Positions 9,836 through 17,661 of a stretch of DNA of 64,000 nt are shown here, in pieces. Position numbers and translations under genes: made by a program. Every line of letters begins with the position of its first letter. Position 1 is the first letter of the stretch. The stretch covers positions 1 through 64,000 of the forward strand of contig JAGGDU010000175.1 in NCBI GenBank assembly GCA_018457135.1, read 5' to 3'. A model generated the notes under the pieces. It saw only the letters and a program-made list of their open reading frames with translations, did no database searches and was not told the DNA's origin. This DNA comes from Trichodesmium erythraeum GBRTRLIN201. Its GTDB lineage: Bacteria; Cyanobacteriota; Cyanobacteriia; Cyanobacteriales; Microcoleaceae.

Positions 9836-11059
9836 ATGAATTATTCTGTTAACCACTCTCACAAAACAAATAAGTTTACAACAGATCACAAGGCCTATCC
9901 CAATGAGCAAGCTATTAATAAACCAGATATTAAGCAAAGTCTTCCTAGAAAAACTAATGCTTTAAGTTATGATACCTCTGTGAAATCAATAAATGAATTT
10001 TCAGGCATAGATATGGCCCAAGAACAGGATCAAGAGACTAATAATACTAATACTTTAGCTGTGACAGATACGAAACCATTAAATTTTGCTAAATCTAACT
10101 ACGAGGAAGAAACTACAACTAATACTCTGACTCATAATATTACCACTGTACGACAACATCCAATTGCTCCCCCTAGCGAACCCCAACAGTACCGGGCCAT
10201 AGGTTTAGTTCGAGGTCGTTATCAACCTTCTACAGAACAATTTACACGAGGTAGCCTACGAACACCAGATGATTCAGAAATAGATGCTGTATTGTTAGGC
10301 CGGGTAATGAGTCTATTAAAAAATCATTTAGATCTAGAGTCAGATCATCTCTGGGTAGTTTATCCTCGTACCAGACAAGAAAATAATGACCTACATATTC
10401 AAATTATGGGGGTATGGGAACCAGAAACTCTAGGAACCAAGGCAAAATTCTCTACTGAATTAACAAATGAAGAACAGCAACAAACAACTTCATCTCTAAG
10501 TATTTCTCCCACCGTTGAAGATAACCAAAGTCAAGAAATACCAGAAGTATCAGAAAATATAGATAATTCTCAACCAAGTACTGTTTTTCCTAGTCCGGAA
10601 ACTGAGATAGATGATTTAGTTACTTTAGGTGATGGTTATTTTTCTATTCGAGGAGAAGTGATTTATCAATCTCAAGAGGAAGAATATGTAGTAGTTAAGG
10701 TACAACAATTAGCCCGCAAAGGTGAAGAAACTTCTAAGTTTTTTAAGCTGAAACTTAAAGGGAATTTAGGCGATCGCCCATTGAATCATTTCTGGGATTT
10801 ACATATTCAGCGCCAGAATACATCTCTTGTTATTCAATATGCTAATGATATTGGTAGTCTGTTTTTAAATAATCGTCGCCAATTTATATCAAAGGACAAA
10901 AGAACATTTAATAATAGAGATAATTATAGAAAAAGTAGTTATTCACAAGGGTTTTCTCACAAAAGTGATAATTATGTAACAAGTTCAATTCCTATTCGTA
11001 AAGAACCTCTTCCTAAACCAATTAAAAGAAATCAAAACTCAAGTGAGCAAGGGAATTAA
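9836..11059 (+). CDS. Conserved cyanobacterial protein of unknown function
   Basis: I do not recognise a named domain in this 407-residue protein. The first 110 residues and a stretch around 205-255 are low in complexity and rich in N, T, S, Q and E, so are probably disordered. Between them (about 118-200) is an ordered block beginning YRAIGLVRGRYQPS and including LLGRVMSLLKNHLDL and HLWVVYPRTR. A second ordered block (about 260-345) contains FSIRGEVIYQSQEEEYVVVKVQQ and FFKLKLKGNLG and looks beta-rich. The tail is basic. This two-block arrangement is one I associate with cyanobacterial hypothetical proteins. TAGGAG lies 8 bases before the ATG. No function is proposed. Confidence 0.8.
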   Translation: MNYSVNHSHKTNKFTTDHKAYPNEQAINKPDIKQSLPRKTNALSYDTSVKSINEFSGIDMAQEQDQETNNTNTLAVTDTKPLNFAKSNYEEETTTNTLTHNITTVRQHPIAPPSEPQQYRAIGLVRGRYQPSTEQFTRGSLRTPDDSEIDAVLLGRVMSLLKNHLDLESDHLWVVYPRTRQENNDLHIQIMGVWEPETLGTKAKFSTELTNEEQQQTTSSLSISPTVEDNQSQEIPEVSENIDNSQPSTVFPSPETEIDDLVTLGDGYFSIRGEVIYQSQEEEYVVVKVQQLARKGEETSKFFKLKLKGNLGDRPLNHFWDLHIQRQNTSLVIQYANDIGSLFLNNRRQFISKDKRTFNNRDNYRKSSYSQGFSHKSDNYVTSSIPIRKEPLPKPIKRNQNSSEQGN

Positions 11060-11106
11060 TTTTTTCAGTAAAGTTTAGGAAAATGCCGGTTTTTTTTGTG
11101 GAGAAC

Positions 11107-12261
11107 TTAACGTTCCAGAAATGGTAAGAAAGTTCGATCCATCGGAAGTTGAGCAACTGATTCAGTTAGAGTAAATTCTCCTGCTTCGATCCATTCTTTT
11201 AGCTCCAAGGCAATTTGATGAGATAGAAAGATACTTGCAAGGGGGGCACTCCTCACAAGTTTGCCCTCTATTTTTATCCGACCAGATTTGAGTTGAGCAT
11301 AACTCACTAGACCAAAAGTTGGGCGCACCCGCCGGGGAATAGAAAAATCTACAACTGGCGCTACAATATCTTGGTCTTGAATAGAACAGTTAGCTACTAC
11401 TTTTTCATTCAAAACGGGTAGAGGAATTCCTACACCTAACATAATTGATGGACCGTAATTTTTAAAATAACAACCACGCACCCATTGAGGTTGCATTTGT
11501 TTGGCATCTCCAATTAAGGCTAAAGTCGCAGCAGGTCCAATAGGGGTTCGATTAGAAAGACGTTTTTGTAGGGGAAAGTGCTGAGTACCTTCCCAAGTGA
11601 TATACCCAATACCACCACCCAAAAATATCCGGGTACCAACACCAATTATTTCTAAGTCTGGGTCATTGAATAATGGGGAAATAGCACCAGAGTTAGAATA
11701 AACTGCATTACCTAAGTTGGGCATTAGAGGACCAAGATAAGTAAACAGAGGGCGATCGCCACCATTCACACCAACTATAAAATTTTGATATAAATTTCGT
11801 GGGTTAAATAAATAAAATTGGTTAATTGTCTCACGAGTAATAGTAGTTTCAAAAGTACTTCGAGGATAACAATCTGTTACTTGACCAATTGCTCTCAGGT
11901 GAACAGGTTTACCTGCGATTAGGTCTTCGATTACATGGCCGCCACCTCGTTCTTTAAATTCTTCAGTATCTTCAGCTATTTGAGTTGCCCCAAGGTACAA
12001 ATCTACAGCTCCAAAGCCTGAGTAAGCAGGGACACTATCTAGCCAACAGGAGCGAATTTTGATGGGGGGATCAGTATGTCCCAAGTTGATGATGGCTCCA
12101 GATGACTCCATTGGCTCAAAAGCGCCAGTTGTAATTACATCAACTTCTTTTGCAGCTTGGGTAATGCTTGTTTCGGTAATTCTGGCTTTGAGTTCTGTTA
12201 TTGTCCAGACAACAGCTTTTTTCTGGGAGATTTTGTGGTTAATTTCAGCAATTGTTCTCAT
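11107..12261 (-). CDS. Homocysteine biosynthesis protein (DUF39)
   Basis: The 384-residue protein belongs to the DUF39 family, linked to sulfide incorporation during homocysteine synthesis in methanogens and widespread in cyanobacteria. Strongly conserved segments are VDVITTGAFEPMESSGA (about residues 41-57), INLGHTDPPIKIRSCWLD (about 59-76), GFGAVDLYLGATQ (about 82-94), GGGHVIEDLIAGK (about 106-118) and GGGIGYITWEGTQHF (about 214-228). Methanogen members carry extra ferredoxin or CBS domains; this one has only the core. The biochemical role in cyanobacteria is inferred from the family. Confidence 0.88.
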   Translation of the reverse strand: MRTIAEINHKISQKKAVVWTITELKARITETSITQAAKEVDVITTGAFEPMESSGAIINLGHTDPPIKIRSCWLDSVPAYSGFGAVDLYLGATQIAEDTEEFKERGGGHVIEDLIAGKPVHLRAIGQVTDCYPRSTFETTITRETINQFYLFNPRNLYQNFIVGVNGGDRPLFTYLGPLMPNLGNAVYSNSGAISPLFNDPDLEIIGVGTRIFLGGGIGYITWEGTQHFPLQKRLSNRTPIGPAATLALIGDAKQMQPQWVRGCYFKNYGPSIMLGVGIPLPVLNEKVVANCSIQDQDIVAPVVDFSIPRRVRPTFGLVSYAQLKSGRIKIEGKLVRSAPLASIFLSHQIALELKEWIEAGEFTLTESVAQLPMDRTFLPFLER

Positions 12262-12696
12262 CTATTGATGGTTTTAAAGAATAGGCGGTAAAAAGGATGG
12301 GTTGAAAGATAGGAACAAGGAAAAATATTTACTGAAGAATTTGTGTTAAAGCCTCCTTCGCTCATTGGGCGAGTTTTTAGTTGTTTTTTTTGAATAGGTA
12401 CAGCAGATTTTTGGTGAAATCACTTGCTGCCGGTGTCTTACCTCTGTGGTTGTATTTGATAACATGGGAAAGGGCTGTATGTATCATTTTATTCATTAAT
12501 TAGTCGCGGGCGGGCAGTCGGAAACAAAAAAACAGATGCACTAGACTAGGGTAACTTACTCCTTTCGTTTCACTGCACTTATCCCTCTTGGGGTTTGCTG
12601 CGGCAGCTTTTGCAGTGGGAATATTTTTTTTTCAATTCTCTAATCAATTTTTTGATTCTAGAACTTGAGCTTTTTTTTAGGTAAAGCATTAATATG
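12262..12696. other. Spacer with no gene seen
   Basis: No coding frame with recognisable protein sequence was found in these 435 bases between two minus-strand genes. Around 12590-12625, CACTGCA and TGCTGCGGCAGC segments could form small hairpins, but none is followed by a clear U-run. The promoter of the DUF39 gene must lie just right of 12261. Confidence 0.4.
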
Positions 12697-13746
12697 CTAT
12701 CTTTGAGGAGGAATATTTTCAAGTTGCCAGTTATCAAGAATATCTGTGATCAATAATTCCTTGACCCATACTTGACAAATAATTGTTAAAGGTAAGGCTA
12801 GTACAAGCCCTAAAACACCAAAAAAATGAGCAAAGAATACTTGAGAAATTAATGTGATCGCAGGTAACAAAGATACTTTTTTGACTATGAAGTAAGGATT
12901 CAAAATATTATGTTCAATTTGTTGAATGAGAATGTAAATTAGTAAAACTAAAGCAGATTTTAAGGGTGAATATAAAAGAGCGATCACCATTGGAGGAATT
13001 ATACTGATAATTAGTCCAATATGTGGTATTAAGGTTAGTACCCCTGCTAAAACCGCTTGAGCAGAACTCAGAGGAATTTTCAATATAGATAAACCTATAA
13101 AACTGAGTAAAGTAACTACACTCATCTTCAATAAAGAATGAAGTACCCATCCTCCTAAGGCTATTTCACAATTATCTAAAATTAAGTTCACTCGTTGTCG
13201 ATAAAAAGAGGGGAATAATTTGATCATCCCTTGACGATAAGAGATTGGATCTACTAACATCATCATGCTTAATACAAAGGTTAGTAGTAAGCTCAGAAAT
13301 ATCCCAAAAGTATTACCAACAAATTCTCCAGCATTATTAATTAATTGATTAAGTATTGGTTGTAGTTGAGGAATAATTTCATTAATATCAATATCTGGTA
13401 ATTGTTCTTTCAGTTGATTTGGTAATTGATCTCTAAGTATATTCAACCAGTCATTTAATTTGTTAATTCCCTGGGGGACAATAGTGATTAGTTGTTGAAA
13501 CTGTTCTGCTAAAGGGGGAACAATTACCCAGAAAAAGGTGACAATTAGTAAAATAAATAAGCTGACGGATATTAATACAGCTAGAGAACGTTTGATTTTT
13601 AAACTTTGGAGCTTTCTGGATAGTTTATTAAGAGTGGTAGCGATTACCATTGCAGTAAATACTAACAATAATAATTGACGAATTTGCCACAATATGTATA
13701 TAGAAGTGAGGATGGTAAATATACCAATCCAATTACCTAGGTTCAC
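12697..13746 (-). CDS. AI-2E family (PerM/UPF0118) membrane permease
   Basis: The 349-residue protein has the AI-2E transporter topology: two to three N-terminal membrane helices (about residues 7-80), a central soluble region with amphipathic helices (about 85-140), then five more hydrophobic helices. The family signature HIGLIISIIPPMVIALLYSP lies near residue 245, and the tail has FFGVLGLVLALPLTIICQVW. Members export various small solutes or act as Na+/H+ antiporters; only some are linked to autoinducer-2. The substrate cannot be predicted here. It ends 435 bases from the DUF39 gene and does not look co-transcribed with it. Confidence 0.9.
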   Translation of the reverse strand: MNLGNWIGIFTILTSIYILWQIRQLLLLVFTAMVIATTLNKLSRKLQSLKIKRSLAVLISVSLFILLIVTFFWVIVPPLAEQFQQLITIVPQGINKLNDWLNILRDQLPNQLKEQLPDIDINEIIPQLQPILNQLINNAGEFVGNTFGIFLSLLLTFVLSMMMLVDPISYRQGMIKLFPSFYRQRVNLILDNCEIALGGWVLHSLLKMSVVTLLSFIGLSILKIPLSSAQAVLAGVLTLIPHIGLIISIIPPMVIALLYSPLKSALVLLIYILIQQIEHNILNPYFIVKKVSLLPAITLISQVFFAHFFGVLGLVLALPLTIICQVWVKELLITDILDNWQLENIPPQR

Positions 13747-13849
13747 AGGAATTAGAGTTAAAGTATAGGTTGCAAATATATGAATTAATATATTCTAATT
13801 ATGTTTATAAGTCAAGAAGTCGGTTTAAGCTAATAAAAAGACTAGGTTG

Positions 13850-14046
13850 GCGATCGCTCCAGGTTATAGTTTAATTTTCGTGACTCAAAATTTTCTTAAT
13901 TTTATTCAACTGTAATGTCGAAAAAAAATTCTGATTTGGAGGTTGAAATAAACTTGATGTTTGATGTTTTTATTTGAGCGATCGCTTATTAATTATTGGG
14001 ATTTACTATATAGCAATTTCCAAGTACATGAGGTACAAATATTTAA
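13850..14046. repeat. Direct repeat copy 1, bounded by HIP1 sites
   Basis: About 197 bases starting GCGATCGCTCCAG, running through GTGACTCAAAAT, CTGTAATGTCG and a second GCGATCGC, and ending TACAAATATTTAA. It matches 14126-14320 with scattered substitutions. No coding capacity was seen. Confidence 0.8.
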
Positions 14047-14125
14047 TATTTTAATTTTTTTACTTATAAAAATATCTCAGAAATTTATGGTCTAATTCTG
14101 GGTTTTTATCGTCAAAAAAAATCTA

Positions 14126-14320
14126 GCGATCGCTCCAGCTTATAGTTTAATTTTCGTGACTCAAAATACCCCTGATTTTATTAAACTGTAATGTCGAAAA
14201 AATTATGATTTGGAAGTTGAAATAAACTTGATATTTGATGTTTTTATTTGAGCGATCGCTTCCTAATTATTGAGATATGCTACATAGCAAACTCCAAGTA
14301 TATGAAGTACAAATATTTAA
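14126..14320. repeat. Direct repeat copy 2, bounded by HIP1 sites
   Basis: This is the second copy of the 13850-14046 unit, in the same orientation and roughly 90% similar by eye. The copies are separated by about 80 bases. The repeat fills most of the space between the permease gene and the small membrane protein gene. Confidence 0.8.
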
Positions 14321-14360
14321 GACCTTGTGGAATTAGCACCTTATGGCCTCAACCATTCTG

Positions 14361-14558
14361 TTACTCTACATTTTCAATTTGCTGCCAAAGTCGCCACCCC
14401 AATAATATCCCTACAACTATGGGAAACATAAGCACAGGAATTAGAGCATTAATGGCCGTGGAGGGAATGGATAGATAAGGGCCACCATATTTGATGACTA
14501 GGGAAAGTCCCCCAGAAAGCATTAGAACTTTGAGGATAAACCCAGTTTGATTATTCAT
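14361..14558 (-). CDS. Small two-helix membrane protein, conserved in cyanobacteria
   Basis: This 65-residue protein has two hydrophobic segments (about residues 6-25 and 35-57) joined by the short loop KYGGPYLSIPST. Small proteins starting MxNQTGF with the KYGGP loop and PST/PAT turn recur in cyanobacterial genomes as unannotated membrane proteins, so I think this is a real gene. The function is unknown. The ATG is at 14558, and transcription would run toward the repeat pair at 13850-14320. Confidence 0.65.
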   Translation of the reverse strand: MNNQTGFILKVLMLSGGLSLVIKYGGPYLSIPSTAINALIPVLMFPIVVGILLGWRLWQQIENVE

Positions 14559-14714
14559 AGTTTACAATGTTTAATGATTAAATTTTATACCAATGGAAAG
14601 TTGGGTTCTCCCTACTGCCTTAAAAAGAGGGTAACTATCCTCGGGCAAGGGCTTTTTTTTACAAAGGATACAAAATAACTATACTTATAACTCAGCCTTA
14701 CTAATCAAGTCAAT

Positions 14715-16034
14715 ATGAACAATTCAGAATCAGAATTACAAGCAAAAATTCGTCAACAATTTGATGGACTACCCTATCCTAAAATTCCTGTAGAAAAGTC
14801 TCCTAAAGATGACTATGAATTACTTTTTCTTCATAATTTTATTACTCCATATTATCTGAGAAATCAAAAGGTAATAGAAACAAAAGGTAAAATGATTTTA
14901 GATGCCGCATGTGGCAGTGGTTATAAGTCATTAGTTTTAGCAGAGGCAAATCCGGGAGCAAAGATAGTCGGTATTGATATTTCCGAAAAGTCTGTAGAAT
15001 TAGCTCGTCAACGTCTCCAATATCATGGTTTTGATAATGCTGAATTTCATGTTTTGTCTATAGAAGAATTGCCAAGCTTAGGCTTAAAATTTGACTATAT
15101 TAATAATGATGAAGCTCTGTATTTATTACCTGATATAGTGGTCGGTTTGAAGGCTATGAAAGCTGTTTTAAAACCTGATGGAATTATTAGAACAAATCTC
15201 CATAGTTCCTTCCAACGCCACTATTATTTTCGGCTACAGGAAACGCTCCAAATGATGGGATTAATGAATGAAAATCCTGGAGAAATGGAGATGGAGGCCG
15301 CACGAAAAACTATGAATGCTTTGAAAGACTCAATTATTCTTAAGCAAAAAGTTTGGAATCCAGAAAGGGCAAAAGATGCACAATGGTTACTGTCGAATTA
15401 CTTGTTGCTTGGGGATAAAGGCTATACTATCCCGGAAGTTTTTGCTGCTCTAAAAAGTGCGAATTTAGAGTTTATTAGTATGCTCAAATGGCGACAGTGG
15501 GAGGTTTTGGATTTGTTTGAAAATGAGGATGATTTGCCAGTTTTTCTTGCAGTGGGCTTGTCTGAGATTTCTTTGGAAGAACGACTCCATTTATTTGAGC
15601 TTTTACAGTCTATGCACCGTCTGCTGGACTTTTGGTGTGGCCATCCTCAACAAGCTCTGCCTTTTCTCCCTGTTGTAGAATGGACTGACTCTGACTGGGA
15701 AAGGGCCAGGGTACAACTTCATCCCCAGTTGCGAAATTCTCAAACTAAGGAAGACTTAATTAACTGTATCAATAACCATAAGCCTTTTGAGATTAGTCAT
15801 TATGTTAAGTCACCCACCTTGTCCCCTATTAGTGTAGATAGTAGTATTGCTCCTTGTCTGCTGCCTCTGTGGGATGGGGTTTGTAATGTCCAATCTTTGG
15901 TAGATCGGTTATTTAAGACTAGGCCATTAGACCCTATTACTCTGGAACCTATAGACGAGGAAAGTGCCTGGGAGGACATTACGGAGTTATTGGAGACTTT
16001 AGACCCATTTTTGTATGTGCTTTTAGAGCTTTAG
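14715..16034 (+). CDS. SAM-dependent methyltransferase with C-terminal extension
   Basis: The 439-residue protein has a class I methyltransferase domain at about residues 50-190. Motif I is LDAACGSGYKS (about 62-72), the acidic end of beta 2 is IVGIDISEKSVELARQRL, and the post-II region is FDYINNDEALYLLPD. A second region (about 280-360) is helical. The last 70 residues, starting SPISVDSSIAP, form a small acidic module that is duplicated downstream (16222-16437). It sits directly before a type IV pilin and a SPINDLY-type glycosyltransferase on the same strand, so a role in modifying surface proteins or glycans is plausible but is inferred from position only. Confidence 0.85.
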   Translation: MNNSESELQAKIRQQFDGLPYPKIPVEKSPKDDYELLFLHNFITPYYLRNQKVIETKGKMILDAACGSGYKSLVLAEANPGAKIVGIDISEKSVELARQRLQYHGFDNAEFHVLSIEELPSLGLKFDYINNDEALYLLPDIVVGLKAMKAVLKPDGIIRTNLHSSFQRHYYFRLQETLQMMGLMNENPGEMEMEAARKTMNALKDSIILKQKVWNPERAKDAQWLLSNYLLLGDKGYTIPEVFAALKSANLEFISMLKWRQWEVLDLFENEDDLPVFLAVGLSEISLEERLHLFELLQSMHRLLDFWCGHPQQALPFLPVVEWTDSDWERARVQLHPQLRNSQTKEDLINCINNHKPFEISHYVKSPTLSPISVDSSIAPCLLPLWDGVCNVQSLVDRLFKTRPLDPITLEPIDEESAWEDITELLETLDPFLYVLLEL

Positions 16035-16204
16035 ATCCCCCCTAGTCTTCCTCATCTTTTACTCCCATAATTGATAAAATCTCGAAAAGCCTTGATAAAT
16101 GGTACTTACATATCTCTGAAAAAAAAATTTCTTGGAGGGTGATATGAAATTTGATCAATGTGGGTATGTTAGATTCAAGAAAACAAAATGTTAACCTAAA
16201 CCTT
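15802..16204 (+). repeat. 403-bp tandem duplication, unit 1
   Basis: The unit covers the last 77 codons of the methyltransferase gene and 170 bases of 3' flank, from ATGTTAAGT to AACCTAAACCTTAT. It is followed immediately by unit 2 at 16205. The two units differ at scattered positions and by a one-base indel. Confidence 0.9.
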
Positions 16205-16608
16205 ATGTTAAGTTACCTACTTTGTCCCCTATTAGTGTAGATAGTAGTATTGCTCCTTGTATGCTGCATCTGTGGGATGGAGTTTGTAATGTCCAATCTT
16301 TAGTAGATCGGTTGTTTAAGGGTAAGCCATTAGACCCTACTACTCTGGAACCTATAGACGAGGAAAGTGCCTGGGAGGACGTTACGGAGTTATTGGATAC
16401 TTTAAGTCCGTTTTTGTATGTGCTTTTAGAGCTTTAGATCCCCCCAGTCTTCCTCATCTTTTACTCCCATAATTGAGAAAATCTCGAAAAGCCTTGATAA
16501 ATCGTACTTACATATCTCTGAAAAAAAAAATTCTTGGAAGGTGATATGAAATTTGATCAATGTGGGTATGTTAGATTCAAGAAAACAAAATGTTAACCTA
16601 AAACCTTA
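16205..16608 (+). repeat. 403-bp tandem duplication, unit 2 (upstream of pilin)
   Basis: The second unit runs from ATGTTAAGT to AACCTAAAACCTTATT and stops just before the pilin ribosome-binding site AGGAGA (16611-16616). The flank in front of the pilin gene is therefore the same sequence that originally followed the methyltransferase gene. Confidence 0.9.
16222..16437 (+). pseudogene. Duplicated methyltransferase C-terminal fragment
   Basis: A 71-codon open frame repeats the C-terminal module of the upstream methyltransferase, from SPISVDSSIAPC to FLYVLLEL, with about ten substitutions that are mostly conservative (for example LLPLWDG to MLHLWDG). There is no ATG: the frame opens after a TAA and the first usable start is TTG at 16222, with no Shine-Dalgarno sequence. 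It is most likely an untranslated by-product of the duplication, although the reading frame has stayed open. Confidence 0.65.
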
Positions 16609-16620
16609 TTAGGAGAAAAA

Positions 16621-17163
16621 ATGAAAACTGAATTTAAGGCTAAGTTTTTACAGCACGTTGCTAAGAAAAGAAAAGAAGAGGGCTTTACCCTAATTGAATT
16701 GTTGGTGGTTATTATCATTATCGGTATTTTGTCCGCCATTGCATTGCCCTCTTTCTTGAACCAAGCTAATAAGGCCAAGCAGTCTGAAGCGAAGCAATAT
16801 ATAGCTTCTATAGCTAAGGGCCAGCAGGCTTATTATGCAGAGAAAGGTACGTTTATAACTGCCATAGCCGACATAGGTAAGCTTGGCCTAGGTATCAGAA
16901 CTGGAACTAACAATTACACATATGAACTTGTAGGAACTACAGCCGGCGCAGGTGGAGTAAATGCTTGGACCAAAAACGCTGCACAGGGTTTGAAATATTA
17001 TGCTGGTCTAATATATCTGACTCAAGCATCTGGAGCCCTGACTTCCGAAACCGCCCTTTGTGAGAGTGGGGATCAATCAAAAGATGCCGCAACTAATCAA
17101 ACCGCTCCTACTGCTACTGCAACTAAATGTGCTGATACAGGAGGCTTCACAGTGTCCTTATAG
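16621..17163 (+). CDS. Type IV pilin (major-pilin-like)
   Basis: The 180-residue prepilin has a 21-residue basic leader ending EEG, then FTLIELLVVIIIIGILSAIA, the classic class III signal: prepilin peptidase cuts between G and F, and glutamate at +5 is present. The hydrophobic helix continues into NQANKAKQSEAKQYI. The head domain (about 60-180) contains KGQQAYYAEKGTF, usual for cyanobacterial PilA, and two cysteines near the end (CESGDQSKD and KCADTGG) that could form the D-region disulfide. AGGAGA lies 5 bases before the ATG. The protein would be assembled into pili at the cell surface for gliding, adhesion or colony formation. The neighbouring methyltransferase and O-GlcNAc-transferase-like genes suggest modification of surface protein. 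Confidence 0.93.
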   Translation: MKTEFKAKFLQHVAKKRKEEGFTLIELLVVIIIIGILSAIALPSFLNQANKAKQSEAKQYIASIAKGQQAYYAEKGTFITAIADIGKLGLGIRTGTNNYTYELVGTTAGAGGVNAWTKNAAQGLKYYAGLIYLTQASGALTSETALCESGDQSKDAATNQTAPTATATKCADTGGFTVSL

Positions 17164-17661
17164 TCTCTGGCATAATCTTCAGACTTGTTTGTATCCGCTC
17201 TAAAAGGCTGAAACCTGTACTTTTTTCAAAGACTGAGAATTTTAACTCATTAGGTTGGTTTACTTGTCCTTGTATTCTGTACTGGTTTTAGTTCTGCCAT
17301 AGAGGGCGTAAGAAATCTACTATTATCTTGGTCTCTGGGTTGTTACCCACCCTATACTATTGGTCCATGGCCAGGAGAATTCATCAAGATAATAAACAGT
17401 GGTATTAAAGTCCATACCACAAACGTGGGAAGTATATCTCATACTTCAAGAAGACTTGACTAATAAAAATGTAAACTTAAAAATAGGTAGTACATTCAGT
17501 ACTATCTATTTTTAGTTTTGGTGAGCCAAGCTATAATAACTAAACTTAGCTAAGTATAAAATGCTTTTCGGTTAATAGTTAGGTGATTAGTGTTAATGCA
17601 AGGCCATAGCCAAAATCACCAAGGCCCTGTTTTGTATAAAAATCAAGTTTAATTGTGTAAT
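17164..17661. other. Spacer downstream of pilin gene
   Basis: Between the pilin stop and the glycosyltransferase gene there is no coding frame I can support. The strongest element is a long hairpin at 17479-17513, listed separately. Confidence 0.4.
17479..17513. terminator. Long hairpin, likely terminator after pilin gene
   Basis: AAAAATAGGTAGTAC (17479-17493) pairs with GTACTATCTATTTTT (17499-17513) over 15 positions with one G-U pair and a 5-base loop. The A-run and T-run flanks make it look bidirectional. It lies about 315 bases past the pilin stop, so the transcript would have a long 3' untranslated region. It also separates the pilin from the glycosyltransferase gene. Confidence 0.6.
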
